Below are positions 28,017 to 39,500 of a stretch of 50,548 nt of DNA, piece after piece. Position numbers and translations under genes: made by a program. The number at the start of each line of letters is the position of its first letter. Positions within the stretch are counted from its first letter, which is position 1. Location of the stretch: NCBI RefSeq assembly GCF_000220395.1, contig NW_004086262.1, positions 1 to 50,548 of the forward strand. Reading direction: 5' to 3'. The stretch is from Ichthyophthirius multifiliis. Its lineage: Eukaryota > Ciliophora > Oligohymenophorea > Hymenostomatida. The notes beneath the pieces were generated by a model, which ran no database searches, was not told the DNA's origin, and saw only the letters and a program-made list of their open reading frames with translations.

Positions 28017-29115
28017 ATGAGTTAAATCAAATTAATTGATATTTAAAGTCTTTTATTTGATATTTTATCAAATTTTTAAACAAAAGAAGATTAATATGAT
28101 ATTAATAATTTTTATATGAAAGTAGATGATGATTTATGCTTAGTTGATTAAAATGATTTTTTATATGAAATTTAAACTTTAAATCAATAGTTTTTTAATA
28201 TTAACAAAGGTAAATATTGATATAAAAACATATATGTTTAGCATTTTTTTTAACAAAAAAATAAATTAAAAGGAAAATATATTTATATTTAGAAAGGAAT
28301 AATTATTCCATAATTCGAATCAAATACTCATATTTTAGCTTTAATATTGAGAGCAAAAAATATTGTATTGGCAGATTAAAAAGACATATCATAATCTTCA
28401 GATATTGAAGCAGAATTTATTGTTTACAATTAAAAAACACATAAATAAAATAATGATTTAGATAAGCTAAGTTTTGATATTAAAAAAAATTAATTGAAGT
28501 AAATTTTATTTTATTTCTCAATAATAATAAAAAAAAATTATAAAAATAAGAAATAAATAAGAGAAAATTAAAGTTAAATAAATGATTTTTGGAAGATATT
28601 ATGTTAAGATTATGTTGAAAAATAAAAATAAATCTTAAAAGTGTAAAAAAATGAATAAATTTAAAAAGTAAACAAAAAAAATGTTTAACTTATTAATATA
28701 ATCAAAGAGTGAATAAAAAAAAATATAGTCTCCTTAAAAAACTGATTAAAGCATGATATAAGAAGATTTTGTTCCTTGTGCTGTATCCGAAGTTAAATAA
28801 TTACAAGATAAAAATAACTTAGATTATTAAGAAAATATGAATAAAAAACCTATTAACCTTTAACCCGGAAAAAGACTCGTTTTTAATTAAGATAATAATG
28901 AAAATATGGAAATTGAATAATAAGAAGAAATAAGAAATAAACTTGAACGATTATATCAAACATCCACTAAAAGTAATAATTTTATAAACAAAAATTTAAT
29001 TTTTTAAAAAATAAAAAATAATAGAGGATTTACTAAATTTTATAAACGAATGGTAAATTTAAAATGGATAAAACTGGCCAAAATTAAGGAATATTATTAT
29101 GCCAAAAAGTAGTGA
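28017..29115 (+). CDS. Unknown 310-residue protein
   Basis: Four exons (introns 28210-28272, 28499-28561, 28668-28707) give 310 residues, all phases consistent, ending TAG(Gln)-TGA. The N-terminal half looks folded: FYMKVDDDLCLVDQNDFLYE, then GKYIYIQKGIIIPQFES and THILALILRAKNIVLAD, suggesting a small beta-rich domain. The middle NDFWKILCQDYVEKQKQILK is helical. The C-terminal half is Lys/Gln/Glu-rich with KPINLQPGKRLVF, and it closes with RGFTKFYKRM. A 36-base GTA...AAG segment near the end may be a further intron without changing the frame. No family is recognised. Confidence 0.6.
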
Positions 29116-30758
29116 AAATTAGAATTTAAAAAAAGTATATAGTAGAGATGTTGTTAATACTGTTTTAAATAAATACAAATGAAAGTTTAAATTTATTGTT
29201 TTAAATAATATTATTTATAAAATTATTTATGGTTGGTATTTTTTTATTTTAAATTTTTAAAATATTAAATATATTTATTTATTTTTCTGTTTTTATTTTA
29301 ATTCTTTTTTATTGCGTTTTTTGCATAAATATGATTATTTTTAAATTTTAATTTCTTCTTTAAAAATAAACTATATTGACTATAAATAAATTAATAATTC
29401 AATATTTACAATATTTACAATATTTAAATTTAAAATAATACTCAAATGTAATTCAAAATATAAAAATAATGGATTCTTTGATTAATATAGTCATAAGTTT
29501 AGAAATCGATTCATAAGTATAGATAAAAGAATAAATATATATAAATAATATATGTAATATATGTTTTATATAATTGAAAACATCTATTTAATATTTTATT
29601 GTTATAAGTTAATAAAATGCATTATTAGTTAATTTAAATACTTTTTATTTATATGTCTTTAATTTTTAAAATAATTATATAATGTCATTTTAGTGTTTTT
29701 TAAAATTAATTAATTCGATAAAATCGAAAAATAGGATATATAAGATTTTAATAAAATATATATAAAAAAAGAAAACTATACTTAATTTAATAAAATTTAA
29801 AAATAAATAACAAAAAAATTATTTATAATTTATAAAAATATTATTTATAATAATTTTAATTATAATATAATAATAGATTATTTAAATTCTAAACATTTTT
29901 AATTTATTAAAAAAAAAATTATTGTATTTTAATTTAATCTTTATTTCTCTATTAAAAATATATTAATTATTTTTTATTTTTTAAATTTTAATCTAAAAAT
30001 TCAATCGAAAAAAAATATATTAATCAATTTTTAATTGCTTATTTTTATTTGTTGATTGTATTATTTTTTAAAAAATATAAAATTTATTAATATATTATAA
30101 GTATAATACATTTTAATAATGAAATTAGTATAAATTTACATTTAAAGTTTCATCAATTTTTTAATTGTATATATAAACTAAAAAATAATATTAACTATGT
30201 TTTTAAATATATTATCTTTGTAAAAAAAATTAAAATGAAAATGAAAAAAAAATATTATTAAAATATAAAAATTATTTCTATATTAATATTTATTATGTTA
30301 TTTATATCAATACATTATATAATAATTTTAATTATAATTATATATTTATTATTCATATTTATAATATTATAATTTTTTTGTTTAAGATATTCTATAAATA
30401 TATTATTTTAAATTTAAATTAAATCTATATTAATTTTAATATTTTATTTATTTTATATAATAGTATATTATTTTAAAATATATTGCTTTTAATAAATAAT
30501 TAAAATAAAATTAAATATAGTCTTTTATTTCTAAATAAAATAAATCCACAAATATTTTATTTTTAATTATATAGATTTAAATATAATATATCATTCATAT
30601 TTTATTTTTTATGTAATTTATTTATATTATATTAAATTTAATTAAATAGAATTTAGCTATATGGAAATGACAATATTAATTTAATATTATATCTATAAAT
30701 AATTAATATAAAAAAAAACTTTCGATATTAATAAAAATAATAAAGAATATAATAAATT
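29116..30758. other. Long AT-rich intergenic stretch
   Basis: 1.6 kb with essentially only A and T and no coding signal on either strand. It lies upstream of the sorting nexin gene. No repeat family is visible beyond short homopolymers. Confidence 0.55.
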
Positions 30759-33173
30759 ATGTCAAATATTGAAAAGAAATAAAATTATCTTTACGAATAA
30801 ATAGTTTAAGAAGGTTACGATGCTGAATAGTTTATGCATTTTATGGCTACATTAAATACATAAAAAGGCACAAATGTAGAAAATTGGACAATGATGGAAT
30901 TAATTAATGTAAATCAATATAATCATAAAAATAAATAAAAACCAAAAAAAATAAATATATTAGATAGTTCAAAAATTCAAAGATAATTAACAATTATAAA
31001 AAAATTTTTAATAAACTAATCTAAAAACTGAAGAAATATAAAATATAGACTACAATAAATATAATGAAAATTTTTATGACTAGCAATTATAGCAAAATTT
31101 ATAATAATAAAGAAATATGACTATGGTAAATAATAATGCTGACAAATATAATAATAAATAAAATATATAGCAATAGTAATAAAAACCTTTTTAAAGCCAA
31201 AATAATAATTAAATGCAATAATAACAAAATAATATATTTTAAACATAAAAGTAAATAGAATAAAAATAAATTGATATTATGAATAATAATCTATATGAAT
31301 AAGATTTCGGATAATAAGAAAATATGTTAAAATAATAATAAAGAAATTCATAACAGGCAACTTAATTTAGATCTTAATAACAACAACAAAATAGCCATTA
31401 ATTTTAAATAAATTTTTAATAAGAATAAACATAAAATATATATTATTAATAAAAAATAACATAAATTGATGATTAAAAAGTAAATACTAAATAAATATAA
31501 AACAAAGCACCAACTAATATATAAGGTATTTAAGATTTTTAAAAAGATGAAAATAATAATAATATATAATAAAATAGAAAACTACCTACTGAAATAGATA
31601 AAAAGCCTTAATAAAATGATTAGCCTTAAGTATTAAGGAAAAAGAGTATATAATTAGCCATGAAACCATTAATAGAAGACGCTTGTTAATTAAATTAATA
31701 TCAATATAAAAAAGATTGTATATAAAGTAATCTTACTACTTTAGGAATTAAGACAAATTTTAGAGTAAAAATTGAAAGTTATGAAATATAATAAGGGTCT
31801 TTATTTTCAGGAGGCGGATTCGCAATTTATCAAATAAATACTATACCTTTAGATTGGAGTGTAAAAAGAAATGCTAATGACTTTTTATGGTTAAGAAAAA
31901 TTTTGGTTAAAATGTACCCTGGTGTTTATATTCCACCTTTGCCCCATAAATAGATAAAAAATATTGATTTAAAATTTGTTGAAAGAAGAAAAGTATAATT
32001 TGAATTATTTCTTAAAGATATTATTAACTAATAAGAATTTAAATTTTCTAAATATTTAAACGATTTTTTGTCTATTGTTGACGAATAATAATTTAAATAA
32101 ATATAGGCGGAATCTGAAAAACATAAAGGGCCTTAAAAATTATAAGATATGGTTAATAGTTAAGGATGTGTAAATATTAATTTTTTGTTTTGTTTTGTTT
32201 TGTATTATTTTATATTTTTTTTTTTTTAGTATATTATTAATAATAATCCTTTAGTATCTAAATAAGTTTAAATATATGAAAACTTTTGCAATTAAGTTGA
32301 TTTAAATTATGATAAATTATAAAATTTAAATAAAAATCTTATTTCTACTTTTAAATAAGCTTCTAATATTTTATTTTAAGTAAGTGATATTTATAGTTAA
32401 ATTAATAAAATTGTATATGATTATAATTAATAGGCTAATGATGATAATAAAGTAAAAAGTTTTTTTTTTTAATATTTTTAATTTTTTTCAGATAAAAGAA
32501 TTAGAAAATACATATAAAATATTAAATAATTTTTCTACTATTGAAGCAAATTGTATTAATGATTAATTGAAGTTATTAGTCCATAATTATTATGATTATT
32601 TTAAATATTATAGATAAAGCCTTGATGGCGTAAAAGAAATTCTAAAAACGAGAAATGAACTTAATAGCTTTCTTAATAAAAAAGGAGGTATTTTAATGTT
32701 TTTTGTTTTAATTATTTTTCTTATTTATATAATTTAGAATCTAAAGATAGTTCTTTTGGAGGATTATTCAGATAAAATTCGAAAGGCATTAATAATCCTT
32801 CGAAAGTATTTTTTAAATATTTAAATTAAATTAATAAAAAGTTTATAATTTTTTTAAAAATAAAATAAAAAAAATCAAAGAATTAAAATCTTTTAGTTGA
32901 ATAAGTAGGATATTATAATTAATAAAGTATTGATAGTTTTAAACATGTTTTAAAAAATAAAGCATAATCTTATTCAAAACATTTTGTAATATATTTCAGT
33001 AATAGGGAAAAAATACTTTAATAAGTATTTAGAAATATAATATATAATTTTTTAATTATATATATAACAATTAGACTTTAGATGAATTGTAGATTTAAAG
33101 ATAGCATTTATAATAAGTTGAATTTAATCATAATGATTTAAATATTGAATTGATAAAAAAGAGAACAGAATGA
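30759..33173 (+). CDS. PX-domain sorting nexin with C-terminal BAR-like helices
   Basis: Seven exons (introns 30909-30963, 32170-32229, 32452-32491, 32688-32737, 32806-32880, 33025-33074) give 694 residues. The N-terminus (NYLYEQIVQEGYDAEQF) is followed by about 200 residues of Gln/Asn-rich linker. The PX domain lies at about residues 295-420: NFRVKIESYEI, NANDFLWLRKILVKMYPGVY, IPPLPHK. PX domains bind PtdIns3P on endosomes. The rest is helical (YENFCNQVDLNYDKLQN, ANCINDQLKLLVHNYYDYFK), consistent with a BAR-type dimer. Together these resemble the SNX/Vps5 type that works with retromer. The BAR part is inferred from pattern and position only. Confidence 0.85.
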
Positions 33174-33799
33174 AATATTAAAAATAAACAAAAAGATATG
33201 AATAAAAAAATAGAAAATTTAAAATTATGTAAAATTATTTAAAAAGAAAACAAAATGTATATATTTTTTGAAAAATAATAAATTATAAAAAAATAAAAAT
33301 TGTTTTGAATAATAAATAAAAAATTATATTAATAATAATTATTACTATTATACTCTTATATTATTAAATATTTTTATTTGTAATTATTTTATATTTAATT
33401 TAAATATATTAATTAATAGAAATATAAATATAAGTGAAATAAAAAAGAAATCATACATATAGATATACATACATATATCTTATATATATATATAATAATA
33501 TATATATTATATAAATTATATATATATTTATATATTTTTTTTTATTTTTTATTTATATTTATATTTTTTTTATATATTCATTTAAATAAATTTTAAATTT
33601 TAATAATAAAGATTTCTGTATTTTTATAAGGTTTTTTATTAAACATTTATATATTTTTTTATAATTTCTATTTTAAAAAAAATTAATTTATACTTTTTAA
33701 TTTTTATTATAATAATTAAATAAAAACATATATTTTTTTTTTTTTTTAATATTATTTTAATGAATTTTTTAATTTAAAACAAAATTATTAATTCTTTAT
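33174..33799. other. Intergenic AT-rich DNA with TA runs
   Basis: Imperfect TA repeats near 33480-33540 and T runs. No coding signal. Confidence 0.45.
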
Positions 33800-34885
33800 A
33801 TATCATTATATACTTTTAATTAATAATGAAAATTTTCAATTAATATTATTTAATATATAATAATTTTATATATATCAAAAAAATTATTTCTTTTACATTT
33901 ATTTGAATCTATATGATATCTATTTATTTTTTTATCAGTTAAGGTAATATTTTATTACTTTAAGAGATAAATAATTTTTTTTTTTAATAATCTTAGATAG
34001 TTTGGTCTTTTTGGAAATCCAATATCATATTTTATTTTTTCATTGAATTTATTAAAATTTAGGATATTAAAATTCTTTAAAAAAAAAGAAGAAAACGAGC
34101 CAGATATATTATTTTATTTTACATTTTCTATTCTTTTAAAGGAATATTTATGTTTAGTGACATTTTTCTATTTTTCAATAAAAAATAAAGATTGCTTTTA
34201 TATTTTTATCTATTAAAATTTTTTTTCCATTTTCTTATTATAAATTAATTTCTTTAAATTATTTTTATTTTTAAATCATTTTTATAATGTCTGTTTTTGT
34301 TTATTTTTTTATATTTTTTAGTCTAAATAGTCGAATTTCTTTGTGTTTTTTACTATTTTTTTTTTTCTAAATTAGTTGATAAATATTCTTATTTTACTAA
34401 ATTATATAAATGTATTTTATGTCATTTTAGGTAATCTTTATCGCCGAAAATTTCCTCTTTTATTTATTTTCATTAATGGAAGGGTTATATTTTTAAAATA
34501 TAATCAAATTTATATATTAAGGTATAGTTTTTGCCTTATATTTAATTTTTTACTTAGGGATTTTATTTTTAAAATAAATGGTCTAGTATTTCCTTTTTTT
34601 TTATTTTAATTTAATAATTTTTTACTTCCTATTTATTCTTGATTTGATTTATTTATTAATAATACTACAGTATTTATTCTTTATATTGATTTTGCATATT
34701 TTTTTTTTTATGAATTATATAATAATTCAGAAAATGAATTTTAATCATCATCTAAATTATATTTTTAATTTTATATATTATACTGGAATTAGAATTCTTT
34801 TTATTAATTTGGTTAATATGTTTACTAATCTATTATATTATATATTTAATCTTTTAATAATTTAATAGTTAGGTTAAAATAACTT
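33800..34885 (-). pseudogene. Long minus-strand frame interrupted by two TGA codons
   Basis: In one minus-strand frame the only TGA codons between 34885 and about 33800 are at 34504-34506 and 34276-34278, while the next frame is full of TGA. The product between looks like real protein: MKINKRGNFRRQRLPKMTQ, then KKFDYLDQKIQKNKQKQ and IKYDIGFPKRPNYLRLLKK. It is basic and Lys/Asn-rich, and no family is recognised. It may be a pseudogene, a gene whose TGA codons fall in unrecognised introns (an alternative splice over the first one changes frame), or a read-through TGA. The start is unclear; ATG at 34471-34473 opens the middle segment. Confidence 0.35.
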
Positions 34886-35039
34886 CATATTTTTTATTAA
34901 TACTTTGGTTTATTTCATTTGATTTTTTTTAAGAGATTTTTTGTTAGGTTTACATATTGTTAATTTATATTTTTTTTAAAAAAAAAACAAGTATTTTTTA
35001 TTAAAAAAAAAAAAAAAAATAAGAGGAAAAAATTTATTT

Positions 35040-35055
35040 GGGGGGGGGGGGGGGG
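35040..35055 (+). repeat. Run of 16 G
   Basis: Sixteen consecutive G bases, flanked by A- and T-runs, just downstream of the giant coiled-coil gene's TGA (35118). It is by far the most GC-rich spot in the window. It does not match the GGGGTT hymenostome telomere unit. Confidence 0.9.
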
Positions 35056-35117
35056 ATGTTTTTTTTATTTTGAAATAAAAATAAAAAATTTATATAGAAA
35101 AAATAAGAAAATATATT

Positions 35118-36476
35118 TCATTTTTTAAAATATTAAATATATTCTAAAGGATTTTAATAAACATTAACATCAATAAACTAAAACTTTTAATTAACTAATT
35201 AAATATTAGAATCCACAAAAACTTAAAAATACTTAACTAGACATTAATAATTATCTTTACTTATATTTTCATTTAAAAGAATTTCTTAATCAATATTCTC
35301 ATTTTGTATAATTTAAATTTTTATTTTTCCTCTTTATTAAATAATTCTACCCTCACCTATAATAACTTTTTTTTAATTCCCTTCATAAAAATTAAACGAG
35401 TAAATCGTTTTTTTCAAAACTTATATTTGTTTAGACATCAATTATATTTTTTTTACTTTCTATTAATCATAATACTATAATTAATTATCAAAAATACTAA
35501 GATTAAGAAACATTTATTTACTTTCATTGATTAAATTTTCCTTATTATTCTGATTTTTACCTTCATATTTAATTTATAAATACCCATATTTGTTCGAAAG
35601 GAAAAGTATTTCTTCTTATTCTTCTTTATATATTACTTAAATTGTATCATTGAATTTTTTCTCTTCAAAGAGCTCAATTATTCCTTTAGAAAATTTCGAA
35701 AAATCAACTTTTAATTCTTCGTTTTCAAAAAGTAGACATTTTTTTAATTTTTCGTAATTATTTTCCACTAAGTTTCTATATTTAAGATCATCCGTAGAAT
35801 ACATTCTACATTTATCTTATTATCCTTATATAGGAATGCATTTTATATATACAATTTTTTTTTTATGTCCTAGGAATATCTTATATGCAGTTTTAGGATT
35901 TGGTTTGTATATAAAGGACCTTTTATAATATTAAAATTAGTGTTTTTTTTAAATTTTTTGAATGGCTTTTTCATGCTCTTCTGAATAAACTTTCGCTATA
36001 TAAGTTTTTTCATCTTTTTTTAAAAGAAAAACTTTTATTTTATTCTGTTTTATATTTTCTTTTAATTCTTCAAATGTAGAATTTAAAGGAATTTTTTATG
36101 CAAATAAAGCTATTTACGAATTTTTCGGTGATTAAGTTTTTATAAAAGGAGCAAATTTTAGTATTTATACTTAGCTTTTTTAATCTATTTTAGAATATAT
36201 TTTTATAGCAAAATCTTTATTTTATTGATTTTCTACCAAATATTAATTCATTATTGGGATTCTTTTGAATATATATTATTCATTATTGTATTTGAGGTTT
36301 TAATCTAATATATAGGTGTCTTAATCTTTTTTTTATAGGGTTTTATCAAATAGTTCTTTTAAGTCTTTATTTATGAAAGTTATTTGTTGATTTAGTTTTA
36401 TTTATTTGTTTTCTTTTTTTAAATTTAATTTATTTTTATTTAATTCTATTTCTATTATCTCTTCATCTTCATCCTT

Positions 36477-36517
<41 letters not shown>

Positions 36518-39500
36518 TTAATTAGAATTTGTATTATTAAGTTTTTTCTATTTCATCTTCTATTAAATCAAAATCTTCATTTTTTTAAGGACTTTATTTA
36601 ATTTCTTAGTCTGATTTTTCGAAATCATCTTCATTATAGTATTCGTTTTCTTCTTCGGATTCAATTTTTTCAACTTCTTTTTTTTCTAATTATTTATCAT
36701 TAAGTTGTTTTTATTCAACTTCTTTTTAATTTTATTATTAGTTTATTTAAATTTCATTTGGACTTTATTCTAAATTTTATAAAATTGCATTTGTATATAT
36801 TTAATTTAATGATTAAGATACTAGTTAATCAATTAATTAATTAGAATTTTTTTCTTCTTATTCTTATTTTTCATTGTGTTTTTCGTCTTTTTCTTTTTCT
36901 TCTTTTTATTTTATTTATTCTTCATATTCTTCTTCTTTTCTTTATCCTTCTTCCTGTCGTTCATCTTCTTCTTTTTGTTTTTTTTATTCTTCTCTTTATT
37001 CTAGTTCTCGTTGTTCTATTTGCTTTTTTTATTCTTGTTCTTCTTCTTTTTGGTTTCTTTATTCTTCTTCTTCTCTTCTCGTTCTCGTTCTCGTTCTCGT
37101 TCTTCTTTTTGTTTTTTTAATTCTTCTCCTTATTCTTGTTCTTGTTCTTGTTCTTGTTCTTCTTTTTATTTTTATTTTTATTTTTCTTCTTTTTTTTTAT
37201 GTTCTTCTTCTTCTTATCTTTTTTATTCTTCAATCTGCTTTTTTTAATTTTCTTATTCTAATTTTTTTTATTCTTCTTCCTTTTTTTTATTATCTTCTTC
37301 TTCTTTTTTTTTTTTTTCTAATTCTTCATTTTCTTACTTTTTTTTCTTTTCTTATTCTATTTTTTTTTCTTTTTCTTGTTCATTTTTTGTTCTTTATTCT
37401 TCCTCTTCCTATTATTATTATTATTTTCTTTATATTTTGTCTTCTTCTTCTTTTTGTCTCTTTTCTTCTTCTTCTTTTTGTCTCATTTTTTCTTCTTATT
37501 TTAGTCTCATTTCTTCTTCTTCTTTCCTCCTTTCTTGTTCTTTTCTCTTTTCTTCTTCTTCTTTTTGTCTCATTTCTTCTTCTTCTTCTTCTTTTCTCTT
37601 TTCTTCTTCTTCTTTTCTCTTTTCTTCTTCTTTTTGCCTCTATTCTTCTTCTTTTTACCTCTTTTCTTCTTCTTTTTACCTCTTTTCTTCTTCTTTTTGT
37701 TTCTTTTCTTCTTCGGCTCTTTCTGCTTCTTCTTTTTGTCTCTTTTTTTCTTCTTGCTCATATTATTTTTTTCTTTATTCTTCTTGTTCTTCTTCATCAT
37801 ATTCTTGTTATTAATTTTATTTAATATTGTTTTATTGCTATATTATATTCGAATCTTAATCAATTATCTAGTTGTTATTTTATTTTTCAAAATATTAATT
37901 TTGCTATTAATTATTTTCAAATAATTCTTCTTCTATAACATCTTCATCATCTATTTATTCAAAATTATAAATATTATTATTATTTTATTTTTATTATTTT
38001 ATATTTTGTTCTTCTTTTTCTTTTTCTTCTATTTCTTTTTCTTTTTTTTCTTTTTCCCTTTGTTTCTTCTTCTTCTTCTTCTTTTTCCCTTTTTTCTTTT
38101 TCTTCTTTTTCCCTTTTTTCTTTTACTTCTTTTTCCCTTTTTTCTTTTACTTCTTTTTCCCTTTTTTCTTCTTTTTCCTTTTTTTCTTTTTCTTATTTTT
38201 CCCTTTTTTCTTTTTCCCTTTATTTTTCTTCTTCTTTTTTTTCCCTTTATTCTTCTTCTTCTTTTTCCCTTTATTTTTCTTCTTCTTCTTTTTCCCTTCT
38301 TTCTTTTTCTTCTTTTTCCCTTTATTCTTCTTCTTCTTTATGCCTTTACTCTTCTTCTTCTTCTTTTTCCCTTTTTTCTTTTTCCCTTTTTTCTTCTTCT
38401 TCTTTTTCCTTTTTTTATTTTTCTTCTTTTTCTTTTTCCCTTTCTTCTTCTTTTTCCCTTCTTTCTTTTTCTTCTATTTCTCTTCTTTCTTTTTCTTCTT
38501 TTTCCCTTTATTTTTCTTCTTCTTCTTTTTCCCTTTTTTCTTCTTCTTCTTTTTCCTTTTTTTCTTTTTCCTCTTGCTTTTTTCTTTTTTTTTCTTCTTT
38601 TTTTTTTCTTTTTTCTTCTTCTTATTATTCTTTTAATCTTTTTTCTTCTTCTTTTTTTCTCTTTTTTTCTTCTTTTTTTTTTCTTTTTTCTTCTTCTTCC
38701 TCTTTATCTTATTACTTAGCATTTTCTTATAATGATTTTAACTTTTTTTCTTCCTATTCTAATTTTTCTTATTCTAAGATGATTTTTTCCTAAATTAAGC
38801 GATTTTTAGCTTCCTCGGCTTTAATTTATTCTTCTTTTTATCTCAAAATTTCTACTTATTATTAAATTCTTGCCTCTTCTTCTTTAATTTTGGACTTTTC
38901 CAAGACTTAATTTTTTTCTTCTTCTTACTATTTTTTAATAAAATCTTCCTTAATTTACTACTCTAGTTATTTTTGTAAAATAGACTATTCGTTTAAATAC
39001 TATTATTTAATTTTTTCCTCGATATTTTTTTTTATTTTTTCCATTTTCCTTCTTTTATAATTCTAATTCTTCATTTTTTTTATTTTCGAATTCTTCGTAG
39101 ACTTATTTTCTGATTTCTTAAATTCTTTCTTATTCTTCTTTTTCTTATTGTTATTTCTAAATATTATTTTGGGCTTAAACTTTCAAATTTAATTATTAAA
39201 CTTGCCTTATTTTTTCTTATTCTTATTGTTTAATTTTTTCCTATTCTAATTCCATATTTTTTATTATTTCTTAGTATTTTTTGTTAAATTCTTCTGTTTC
39301 TTCCTTTTATTTTTATAATTATTCCTCTAATTTTTTTTTCTTTTATTTTTCTTCTTCTTCTAGTCTTTTTAACTTCTCTTGCTCATGTATAGCTTATTAT
39401 TCAATAATTTTTTATTATTCTTTTAGTTTTTTTATTTTCTCTTCATTTAATTGTTAAATTCTTTATTATTTTTCTAATTCTCGTTGTCTTTCTTATTATA

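Noticed and set aside
34376-34865. Two plus-strand hydrophobic ORFs as small membrane proteins
   Set aside because: Leu/Ile/Phe/Asn content is what T-rich DNA gives by chance, and the minus strand shows a better, TGA-avoiding frame.
35040-35055. G run as a telomere or internal telomeric repeat
   Set aside because: No GGGGTT or other mixed repeat unit is present; it is a pure homopolymer.
36874-38719. Plus-strand ORFs of Phe/Ser/Leu repeats that look like membrane or silk-like proteins
   Set aside because: They are the antisense of the Glu/Lys coiled-coil repeat on the minus strand, whose frame links to intact TPR and globular ends.
38000-38720. Regularly spaced repeats that could suggest a CRISPR array
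   Set aside because: Units are short, irregular, purine-only and coding, with no distinct spacers; the organism is a eukaryote.
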